From: Cryptomeria japonica
Taxonomy: Eukaryota > Streptophyta > Pinopsida > Cupressales > Cupressaceae
Reading direction: 5' to 3'
NCBI RefSeq assembly: GCF_030272615.1
Contig: NC_081409.1
Location: 612,621,755-612,663,754 of the forward strand
Length of the DNA stretch: 42,000 nucleotides
Below are positions 33,087 to 42,000 of this stretch, in pieces. Within the stretch, counting starts at the first letter, position 1; every line of letters starts with the position of its first letter. Made by a program: the position numbers and the translations under genes. The notes beneath the pieces are model-generated. The model was not told the origin of the DNA and ran no database searches. It saw only the letters and a list, made by a program, of their open reading frames with translations.

Positions 33087-34430
33087 TGGTGCAGGAGCAG
33101 CAAGCATTTTTATGCCTTCAATAGGCCATTTTAGCATCTAGGTTATGCCATGTCATTTGAATCATGTAATAAGTTCAAATTAAGATCATTTGCAATGTTT
33201 TTGGTGTCATGTGGGGTCTTTTAGTTGTAGTTGCAAAATACATGTAAAAGTTGCTTGGCAACTTTGTCAATTTTGGTTTGTTAGGGAAGATAAATGGTCA
33301 CCTTTTGAAATTATATTGGATACCATTGGGATTTGGTGGAAAAATGTTTAAATAGTCTCAAAAACATAGAGGCAAGGTTATTGGAAGACTTTGTATGCAC
33401 ATAAGGAATAAAAACTTCATATTTATGTGTTGTTTTCCATAAAATTTGTTGCTATAGGCTATGGTACTGATCCGTACAGATTGTTAATGTCATCAAATGA
33501 ATTGGTTTTGGTAATTTGATGAATTAATAGAATTCTGGCTTTGATTTAGTTAATTTTCATCTAGTTTGAAGCATTTGGGATATTTTAGTGAAATCGAGTT
33601 GATAAACCCTAATTGTGAGGGTTTTGTTACCAAATATACAAAGGTGCCATTCCATTGATCTAACCTTTGAAAGTTAGTGGAATGGGTGTAAATAGGAATT
33701 TATACATGTTTGTAGGGTTATTAGTGTAGATTTTGGAGTTAGGAGCAAATTGGTGCATGTAGAGGCCCAATATCCTCAGGTATTAGGCTAGTGAAGGAAG
33801 GTTAGAGGATGGTTTTGTGGTTGAGAAGATTAAGGATGCAAACCAGTATTATAGGTTGCATATTAGGACTCCATTTGACATGATTTTATCTCTAGAAGGA
33901 ATATTTGGTGTTTGGGAAAGCAATATTACACACTTGCTTGGAAAATAGGCCTAATTAGGCATATTTACAACACACCAGTCAATTTTAGGTGATATTGTCC
34001 CAAAGTAACCCCTAGCCAATATAAGATATGTTGTAATATGTCCAACTAGGTATTTTAAAAGGTAAAAATTTTGTGTGGATTATATTCATACTATTTTTTC
34101 TGCTCAAGAAACTGTTTTGGTAGGGCTACAAGGAGATATACCTAAACATAGGCAAGGTGACCCTAAAACTGGGATAGGGGTTGAACCTATGGTAAGATGC
34201 ATTTGTGATGTTGTGTGGAAGTAAAAGGAAGTCCAATGATGTTAGTGTAAAAGAAGATAGGCCTTTTCTAAAAGATATTGAAGGTAAGTAGGAGAAATCT
34301 CCTGAAATGGGAGTTACGACCATAGAAAGGAACCACGAAAGGAACCAAGAAAGGAACCAAGACACCAAATCCAATTTAAAGGATCATTCAAACAATATTA
34401 TTGAGAAAACTCCACCCCTGTACTGCATCA
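33087..34430 (+). repeat. 5' LTR of element D
   Basis: It begins TGGTGCAGGAGC and ends CTGCATCA, two bases before the PBS. It contains a 99-bp stretch (33193-33291) identical to 39177-39275, including the hairpin AAAGTTGC-TTG-GCAACTTT at 33247-33265. An AATAAAAACTTCA word near 33408 is a possible poly(A) signal. Confidence 0.92.
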
Positions 34431-34432
34431 AG

Positions 34433-34443
34433 TGGTATCAGAG
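34433..34443 (+). other. Primer binding site of element D (initiator-Met tRNA type)
   Basis: TGGTATCAGAG, two bases after the LTR, is an 11-base match to the standard PBS complementary to plant initiator-Met tRNA. Confidence 0.9.
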
Positions 34444-34499
34444 AAAATTTATAATAAAGAGGAAATTAGATTTTGGTTGTTGAGTTGAGATAGAACAAG

Positions 34500-35654
34500 A
34501 TGCCTCCAAAGAATGCTATTGTAAGAGAGGTTAATGAATTAAAGCAAAAGCATGCTTGGGAGATGAAAAAAATAGAAGAAAGGATGGCTTAAAGAATTGA
34601 ATCCTTAGAAGCCAACCAGAGAAGAGATGAGGTCATGGGAGATATGATTGACCAAGGGGAAGATGAAGATCCCTAAGGAGGTACCGAGGAGCAAATGGAC
34701 CCTGAAGAAGAGAGGATGGCTAGGCTTTTGAAAGCAATCAGAAGTTATGGTCATAAACCCCCCCCCCCCAAAATTACCCATTTATGGAGGTAAGTTGGAT
34801 GGAGAAGAGATCCTAGATTGGATAAGGGCCTTGTAAAACCATTTTGAGTGTGAAGATGTGCAAGAGGAACATAAGGTGAAGGTGGCCAAATCAAAGTTAA
34901 AAGGTCATGCTTTACTATGGTGGGACTTTATGCAGACTAAGAGAAGGATGAAAAGGAAACCTAAGGTAGCCTCATGGGATAGAATAGTGGTAAAAATGAA
35001 AGGGAAGCTTCTACCAAGTGATTAAAATAATCAATTGTTCAAGAGACTAAAAAATCTTAAACAAAAAGAGTTGGATGTACAAACCTCCATGGAGGAATTC
35101 AACAAATTAAGCATAAGAATAGGGCATGAAGAAGATGAAGAGGAGATAGTGGCAAGGTATCTCAATGGTATGAGATACAACATCAAAGATGAGATGAGTC
35201 TCACAACACCAAGGATGGTAGTGGAGTGTAATAAGTTGGCAATCAAGTTGAGGATAAGTTGAAGAGGAAACAAGACAAGAAAAGTAGAGGTAGAGGCAAG
35301 AGTTTCAAAGGTAGATGTTCTTTTGGGGGAAGAGGATAATACTCCAAGTCACAAGAAGAATCTAGTAGTAGCCAATAGTAAAATCCAAGTCAAAGAGGGA
35401 ACTTTAGAGGAAGAAGGCCAAATGGTATGGGTAGGTTTGGAGGACAAGGAAGGGGTTCAAATGCCTTTTCAAGTAGGTGCTACCATTGCAACCAAATTGG
35501 GCATCAAGCATGGAGGTGCCCTGAGAAACAAACATCCACTTCTCATGGTGGTGAGAAGAGAACTCAATTAACTCATGAAGATGATAATGAAAGTGTCAAT
35601 TCACCTTCTCAAGAGATAGGTGAGTCATTGATGATGAGAAAGAAACTCATTTAA
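34500..35654 (+). pseudogene. Gag of element D
   Basis: It starts at ATG 34500 (MPPKNAIVREVNELKQKH), with a helical N-terminus, and an in-frame stop after about 30 codons. A run of about 12 C at 34758-34769 breaks the frame. The capsid segment then reads YGGKLDGEEILDWI, LKGHALLWWDF and FNKLSIRIGHEEDEEE. A further frame change leads to the zinc knuckle CYHCNQIGHQAWRC (about 35478-35520), intact as C-x2-C-x4-H-x4-C. The Gly/Arg-rich stretch before the knuckle is typical of chromovirus Gag. Confidence 0.85.
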
Positions 35655-36095
35655 TCTCCAACAACAAAAGAACCACCTCAAAGGAAACAATTGTTCAAAA
35701 CTACCTGCAAATCACATGACAAGCTATGTAAAGTTGTAGTTGATTCCAATTTTATTGACAATTTGGTGTCTTTAGAGATGCTAGAGAAATTGAGTTTGAA
35801 GAGGATTCCTCATTCCACCCCTACAAGGTATCTTGGCTAAACAAGGGTCAACATGTCTTTGTGAATGAACAAGCATGGGTAGAATTTAAGATTGGAGGAT
35901 ACAAGGATAAGGCTTTGTGTGACATCATTCCAATGGATTTTTGTAACCTAATCCTAGGGTGGACATGGTAGTATGACATGAGGGCTAAACATGATGGACA
36001 CAAGAATGTCTATGTTGATAGAGAAGGATGGAAATTCATTTACATTGACACCACTACAAGATGAAGACTTGGGCAAGTAGATTGGATCTAGTGTC
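35655..36095 (+). pseudogene. Protease region of element D
   Basis: It carries KVVVDSNFIDNLVSLEML near 35725-35780. In related elements this motif is D-S-G; here the Gly is Asn, so the protease would be inactive. Further on, in another frame, are KALCDIIPMDFCNLILG and a run-in to RT. Several stops are present. Confidence 0.75.
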
Positions 36096-37610
36096 ATGGT
36101 GAATTGGGAGAAGGAATTCATGAAAACATTGAAGGAAAGAGGGGGACAAGGATATGTTATCCTAATTAGACCAAAAAAAACTTTGACTGCAACCTATGTG
36201 GATGATGTGCCTAAGGAAGTGAAGACTTTGTTAGATCAATATAAGGACACTATTGTTGATGAGATTCCCAACACTCTACCACTTACGAGAGATGTGAGTC
36301 ACCATATTGATCTTATATTGGGTGCAACTTTACCAAATAAGGCTGCATACAAGATGACTCCCAAACAAAATGAGGTGATAAAAAGGCAGATCCAAGGAAT
36401 GTTAGACAAGGGCCTGATCAGAGAGAGTATAATCCCATGTGTTGTCCCCACAGTGATAGCACCTAAAAAGGGAGGATAATGGAGGATGTGCACTAATTCA
36501 AGGGCTATCAGTAAAATCACTATAAGGTATTGGTTCCCCATGCCAAGGATGGAAGACATAATGGATTATCTTGGAGCGGTATGCTACTTCTAAAAAATAG
36601 ACCTTAAGAGTACCTATCATAAGATTAGGATCAGAGAAGGGGATGAATGAAAGAGTTATTTCAAGACAAATGAATGCTTGTGTGAATGGCTTGTTATGCC
36701 CTTTCGACTCTCAAATGCACCGAGTATCTTTATGAGGTTGATGAATGAGGTCTTTAAGCCCTTCATTGGTAGGTTTGTGGTTGTTTATCTAGATGATTTA
36801 CTTGTTTTGAGAAAAACTAAAGAGGAGCATTTGTGACACTTGAATATGGTTTTGAAAAGGTTGAATGAGGAGAAGCTAATGATCAATCTCAAAAGTGTGA
36901 GTTTATGAAGGAAGAACTTGTCTACCTTGGTTTTGTCATCTCCAAGGGTTCATTGAAGATGAATACCTCAAAGGTAGAAGCCATACTCAGTTGGTCAACT
37001 CCTAGATCATTTGGAGAGGTGAGGATGTTTCATGGCTTAACTAGTTTTTATAGGAAGTTTATAAAGAACTTTAGCCATATTTGTTCTCCTATCATTGATA
37101 CTATCAAAGGAGACAACAAGAATAGGTTTCAATGGACTGATGAAGTAGGGAAGAGATTTGAATACTTGAAGACTAGAATGGCCCAACAACCCATACTTAC
37201 ATTGCTCAGCTTCAACAAGATACTCACTATTGAGTGTGATGCAAGCGGTTAAGCAATTGGGGCAATTTTCAGTCAAGAAGGGAGATCGATGGTATTATTT
37301 GGTGAGAAACTTAATGAAGCCAAAAGAAGGTATTCATCATATGATTTAGAACTCTATGCAATGGTGTAGGTCCTCAAGAAGTGGCAATGTTACCTTTTTC
37401 CAAAGGAATTCATTGTCTATACTAATAATCATTCATTAAGTTTCTTGAACGGTGAAGACAAATTGAACCATAGGCACATGAAATGGGTAGAGTACTTGTA
37501 GGCCTATAATTTATCTATTAAAAACAAGAAATTTCAAGCTAATAAGGTTGTTGATGCCTTGAGAAGGATATCCATGATGGTGTAGGAGATCCAACTCCAA
37601 AGTGTGGGTA
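36096..37610 (+). pseudogene. RT and RNase H of element D
   Basis: It begins in the segment before RT (36096-36479). RT carries YKMTPKQNEVIKRQIQGML and KGLIRES, then after a [13 protein letters not shown], the IDLKSTYHKIRI block, [17 protein letters not shown] and catalytic YLDD (about 36785-36800). A frameshift near 36890 leads to LVYLGFVISKGSLKMNTSKV and the RNase H block ILTIECDASG (catalytic Asp kept), FGEKLNEAKRRYSSYDLEL and ANKVVDALRR near 37565. Stops include 37250, 37367 and 37499. Confidence 0.9.
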
Positions 37611-39049
37611 TAGATACACTCAAAGGTATGTAAAAGGATGATTATTATTTCAAAGATGTGTCTATTGTTTGTAATCAGTCTCAAGATGTTTTCCATAGTG
37701 AATACCCTGATTTTGTGCAAGATGGACTATTGTTCAAAGATGCTTTAAGTGGGCAAGGAAGAAGCATCGTGGCAGTTTGAGTGGACATTTTGGATATAAA
37801 AAGACCTTGGAGCAACTCAAGAGTTTCTACCATTGGCCAAAGATGCATGTGGATGTTAGGAATTTTGTGGAGAGTTGTGTAATCTTCCAAAGGGCCAAGG
37901 AGTCTAGTTCCAATGCAAGACTTTATCAACCCTTACCCATACCAAATAGGCCGTTGGAATCCTTTAGCACAGACTTTTGTGTTGTGTCTACCAAAAAATA
38001 AAAGAGGGTTTGATAGTGTGTTTGGGGTGGTTGATAGGTTTAGTAAGATGGCTCATTTTATTCCATGCAAATGTACTAGTGATGCATCTAACATTGCAGT
38101 TTTGCTTTTTAAAGAGATTGTGAGAATTCATGGGCTGCCACTAACCATAGTTTCAGATAGAGATCCCAAGTTCATTGGTCAATTTTGGAGGACTATATGG
38201 AGAAAATTGGGAACAAATTTGACCTTCAGTATTGTGTACCATCCACAAATAGATGGCCAGACTGAAGTGGTCAATAGGTCATTAGAAAACTTGCTTAGAT
38301 GTCTTACAAAGGAACATGATTAGCAATGGGATCTCATCCTTCCACAATTTGAGTATTCTTACAATGACTCTATCAATAGGAGCATATGGAAAAATCCATT
38401 TGAGGTGGCATATGGACTACAACCAAGAGGTGTGTTTGAGTTGAGGTATTTGAGAGGATTGGAGAAAAGGAGTGAAAAGGGTGATTCATTTGTAGAAGCT
38501 ATGCAGGAGATACATCAACAAGTGAGAGACTCTCTTCAAAAAAGTGGTGAGAAATATAAGACACATGAAAATTTGAGGAGAAGAGATGTTCAGTTCAAAG
38601 TAGGGGGTTTAGTGATGGCACATTTGAAGAAGGAGAGGCTACCCAAGGAGTATACTAAGCCACAAATGAAGAAGATTAGGCCATGTAGGGTGGTCCATAA
38701 GTTTGGAGCCAATGCTTATGAGATAGAACTCCTTCCTGGAGTGGCTATCTCACCTATTTTTAATGTTTATGATCTTTTTCCTTTAAAAGGTTCTATCTGT
38801 GAAGGTGAATATGTTGGCCCAATAGCAGATGTAGATGAAGATTGGATTAGAGATCTTCCTCCAAGTGAACCCATGCAACTTAAATGCATTTTGGACACCA
38901 AGGAAACTAAGAAGATAAGGCATAAGGTTTATCATGAGTACCTAGTGAAGTGGAAAGGCTTCCCTAAGGATTATACCACATGGATGACCGAGGAAGACAT
39001 CCTGAAGCATGGAGTTATAGTCCAAGACCTGATCTCAAAAGGGACTTGA
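37611..39049 (+). pseudogene. Integrase with C-terminal chromodomain of element D
   Basis: The zinc-binding part starts near 37777 (SGHFGYKKTLEQL), with C-V-I-F where C-x2-C is expected, so one Cys is lost. The catalytic residues are present: Asp in STDFCV (about 37970), Asp in VSDRDPKF (about 38150), Glu in GQTEVVNRS (about 38262). There is a frameshift near 37995 and a TAG at 38321. The last open frame, 38405-39049, is 214 codons and covers the integrase C-terminus (FKVGGLVMAHLKKERLP, PCRVVHKFGANAYEIELLP). It ends in a chromodomain, YHEYLVKWKGFPKDYTTWM (about 38930-38990), with the aromatic residues Y, W and W in place. It ends at TGA, about 25 bp before the 3' LTR. Confidence 0.92.
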
Positions 39050-39072
39050 GATTTTTCTTCACCCCATGAGTA

Positions 39073-40393
39073 TGGTGCATGAGCACCAAGCATTTTTATG
39101 CCTTCAATAGGCCATTTTGGAATTTAGGTTGTGTTGTAATTTTAATCATGTAACAAGGTTAAATGAAAACTATTTTCAATGTTTTTGGTGTCATGTGGGG
39201 TCTTTTAGTTGTAGTTGCAAAATACATGTAAAAGTTGCTTGGCAACTTTGTCAATTTTGGTTTGTTAGGGAAGATCAATGGTCAACTTTTGAAATTATAT
39301 TGGAGACCATTTGGATTTAGTTGAAACATGTTAAGTATCCTCATAAACATTGAGGAGAGGTTTTTGGAAGACTTTGCTTCACATAAGCAATAAAAACTTC
39401 AGATTTATGTGTTGTTTTCCATAAAATTTGTTGCTACAAGATGTGGTACTGATCTATACAGATTGTTAATGCCATGAAATGATTTTTTTTTGTATTCTGA
39501 TAACTTAAGGGAATTTTTTCTTTGATTTGGTTAATTTTCATTCAATTTGAAGCATTTGGGAGCAAATTTGGTGAAACCGGGTTGATAAAACCTAGTTGTG
39601 AGGGTTTTGTTACCAAATATGAAAAAAAATGCCATTACACTAATCTAAACTTTGCAAGTCAGTGGAATGGGTGTAAATAGGAAGTTAGAAACTTTTTTAG
39701 GGTTAGCAGTGTAGGGTTCAGAGTTAGGAGAAAATTGGTGCACGTAGAGGCCTAATATCCTCACATATTAGGCTACTGAAGAAAGGTTAGAGGAGGGTTT
39801 TGTGATTGAGAGAACTAAGGATGAAAAACGGTATTATAAGTTGCACATTAGGATTCCATGTGACAATATTGTAGCCTTGGAAGGAATATTTGGTGTTTGG
39901 GAAAGCAATATTACACACTTGCTTTGGAAAATAGGCCTAATTAGGCGCATTTGTAGCATATCAGTCAATTTTAGATGATACTATCCCAAAGTAACCCCTA
40001 GCCAATATAAGATATGTTTTAATATATCTAAATGGGTATATTAAAAGGTACACCTTTTGGGTGGATTATGTATGTACTGTTAGTTATGCTCAAAAAACCA
40101 CTTTGGTAGGGCTATAAGGAGTTCGACCTAAACATAGGCAAGGTGACCCTAAAACTGGGAGAGGGGTTGATCCTATGGTAGGATGCACTTGTGATTTTGT
40201 GTGGGAGTTAAAGGAAGCCCAATGATGTTAGTGGAAAATAAGATAGGCCTTTTCTAAAAGATATTGAAGATAAGTAGGAGTAAGCTCTTGAAATGGGAGT
40301 GAAGACCATAGAAAGGAACCAAGGCACCAAATCCATGTTTGAAGGCTCATTCAAACAAGATTGTTGAGCACACTCTACTCCTATACTACATCA
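39073..40393 (+). repeat. 3' LTR of element D
   Basis: It begins TGGTGCATGAGC and ends CTACATCA, followed by the CACCA flank. It matches 33087-34430 with many substitutions and small indels but contains the identical 99-bp block at 39177-39275 (hairpin 39231-39249). No strong polypurine tract precedes it: the bases just before are CACCCCATGAGTA. Confidence 0.92.
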
Positions 40394-40850
40394 CACCACA
40401 AAGATCTGTGTGAACTAAATCTAGTAATCCAATGGACGAGTACTTCTTTACTCTAAATGTGCTTCTAGTCTGCTTTGCTACTTGACATTCCTTGTAGATG
40501 TTGTTCTTCAGTTTAGTCAATCTGGGTAAATCTCTTACTGTACTCCTTGGATTGATCTACACCAGGTTGTCAAAATTGATATGACACATCCTCCAGTGCC
40601 ATAGCTAGTTGTCATCAAGTTGTGATATCAAGCAGTGTTTTGTAGCTCCTTCCAGTTCATACACATTTCTATTTGTCCTTCCAATTGCAATAACCATTCC
40701 AGACTCCTTCTAGATTTCGCATCCATGATCCTTAAAGATAACATTGTATCCATTTTCGTACATATGTCCAATACTCAAGAGATTATGATGCAAGCCCTTC
40801 ACATAATAAACATTGTTAGTGTTATAGTTTCCATCAAAAGTAATTGATAT
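40394..40850 (-). pseudogene. Element C, right part: protease end, pre-integrase and start of integrase
   Basis: Read leftward from 40850: [20 protein letters not shown], a pre-integrase RMCHINFDNLV segment, KECQVAKQTRSTF and LDLVHTDLCG (first catalytic Asp kept) at about 40398-40425. This joins directly to the integrase part ending at 33086 once element D is left out. The coding stops at about 40845 where the microsatellite begins, so the protease active site, Gag and 5' LTR of C are missing. Confidence 0.87.
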
Positions 40851-40916
40851 ATGTATATGTATGTATCTATGTATGCATAGATATATACATATACATATAT
40901 AGATATATATATACAC

Positions 40917-41005
<89 letters not shown>

Positions 41006-41054
41006 CATACATACATACATACATACATACATACATACAAATACATACATACAC

Positions 41055-41086
<32 letters not shown>

Positions 41087-41235
41087 ATATATGTATGTAT
41101 GTATGTATGTATATGTATATATATGTATATATACATGTGTGTATATATATATTTATATATACATATGTATATGTAAATATATATGTATATGTATATATAT
41201 ACATGTACATATGTATATATATACATATATATATT
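40851..41235. repeat. Compound microsatellite (ATACAT)n - (ATAC)n - (GTAT)n
   Basis: About 16 copies of the hexamer ATACAT run from about 40913 to 41003. A run of ATAC tetramers extends to about 41050, then CACATATATATGT, then GTAT tetramers to about 41110 and mixed TATA/GTAT/ACAT repeats to 41235. The ATAC and GTAT arms are reverse complements around a centre near 41057. All open frames here are repeat artefacts. Confidence 0.97.
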
Positions 41236-41432
41236 ATTTTGTCTATTTTTGTTTGATTTTCTTTGGTGATTTTTAGTTCCTTGCTCTCTTTGTCCTTTAT
41301 TTTATTCTCACACATACATTCATTTTTTATATATTGCATATAGATTATTAAATTCATCTTAGATAGTAGCGCGCACACACACTCATACACATATATAAAC
41401 TCTTGCATTTCTTTTTGCTTCTTTACATTGGG

Positions 41433-41465
<33 letters not shown>

Positions 41466-42000
41466 TTTCTCTTGTAATTTTTCTTTATTATTTTCTCTAT
41501 TTAATTTTTCTTGTTCTCTCTTTATTATTGTAGCTTTTTAGATTTTTTGATGTAGACTTTTGGTGGTCTTATGTCATTTTGAGGTGTATTATGTTGATTA
41601 TTTTTATTTTATTTTATTTATTTTTTATTATTTTTTACATTGGGTTTTCCTTGATCCTCGTCTTCATTCCCCTCCTCTTTATTTATTTTGCTATCTAGGT
41701 CTGAAACTCATTATTTTACAACTCCTTGAACTCTCTAGCATCCGGATGATGAATCACAAAGTGTGATTAGAAACATTGATGGAAAAAATTTCCCACACAA
41801 TCAATTCCATAAACTGTTAACAACAATTGAATGAATTGTGGAAATATGATAGCTTTGATACTCTTTATTCTTAAATAAACTCATAAATCCTCTAATAAGT
41901 CTATTTACTTCAACTATACTATCCTTTGCTCTACATGATCAATCCATTGATATCATAATAAACACAATTTTTTACAAATCGAGATAATAATTCTTTATTC
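41236..42000. other. AT-rich sequence, nothing recognised
   Basis: I see no gene, LTR or RNA here. The stretch is T-rich (41236-41690), with a short CA-rich part near 41370-41395 and a (TA)n run at about 41442-41465. From 41700 on it is mixed AT-rich sequence. It may be another part of an old element or unique DNA. Confidence 0.5.

Larger units (their letters stand above)
33087..40393 (+). mobile_element. Element D: chromodomain Ty3/gypsy retrotransposon (chromovirus)
   Basis: LTRs at 33087-34430 and 39073-40393 surround gag, protease, RT, RNase H, integrase and a C-terminal chromodomain, all on the plus strand. The PBS is of the initiator-Met type. Flanks are GACCA (33082-33086) and CACCA (40394-40398), a 5-bp target duplication with one change; both lie in the integrase gene of element C. 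The LTRs are about 85% identical by eye, so this is an old insertion, and the coding region has many stops and frameshifts. A chromodomain is thought to guide integration to marked chromatin. Confidence 0.93.

Noticed and set aside
40710-41408. Open frames of up to 232 codons across the microsatellite
   Set aside because: Tyr/Ile/Cys/Val repeats come from translating ATACAT/GTAT repeats; only the 40710-40850 end is real, as part of copia element C.

Overview
The window is a block of plant nuclear DNA made almost entirely of nested LTR retrotransposons. No ordinary host gene, rRNA, tRNA or CRISPR array was found. The evidence for a plant is the Tat-lineage Ty3/gypsy architecture (two RNase H domains, G-patch, long leader), the plant mobile domain (PMD), the Ty1/copia types and the overall AT-rich, repeat-dense layout. 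It would suit a large seed-plant genome such as a conifer, but the species cannot be named from this sequence.

Region 1-18204 is one large Ty3/gypsy Tat-type element (element T) on the minus strand. Its 5' LTR is 16808-18204. Its 3' LTR is 1-956, cut by the left window edge. The two LTRs differ at about 18 of 956 aligned bases with no gap. From right to left it has a PBS, a 2.7 kb leader, gag, protease, G-patch, RT, RNase H, a second RNase H and integrase (ending at 6817). Convergent to this, on the plus strand between pol and the 3' LTR, lies a captured gene (1369-4233): a PMD protein with a Gly-rich middle and a coiled-coil tail, probably with one intron. Gag, pol and PMD each keep a single frame but carry many stop codons. 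Arrays of the same short motif (GCGCTATTG / GCGCTTTTG) sit in inverted orientation at the start of both transcription units.

Region 18545-29497 holds an older minus-strand Ty1/copia element (A) in three pieces. It is split by a plus-strand copia element B (19800-26446, both LTRs present, integrase core deleted) and by a solo LTR E (26888-27874).

Region 29498-40850 holds a second minus-strand copia element (C), whose 3' LTR belongs to the same family as E. A plus-strand chromodomain Ty3/gypsy element D (33087-40393) interrupts its integrase gene. After C the sequence runs into a long ATACAT/GTAT microsatellite with palindromic arms (40851-41235), then AT-rich DNA with nothing recognisable to 42000.

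The most interesting items are: the antisense spliced PMD gene inside a Tat retrotransposon; the mirrored motif arrays that could pair across the genomic RNA; three CArG boxes at 21-bp spacing in the T promoter; repeated polypurine tracts in two copia elements; and a 99-bp invariant block with a perfect hairpin in the otherwise diverged LTRs of D.
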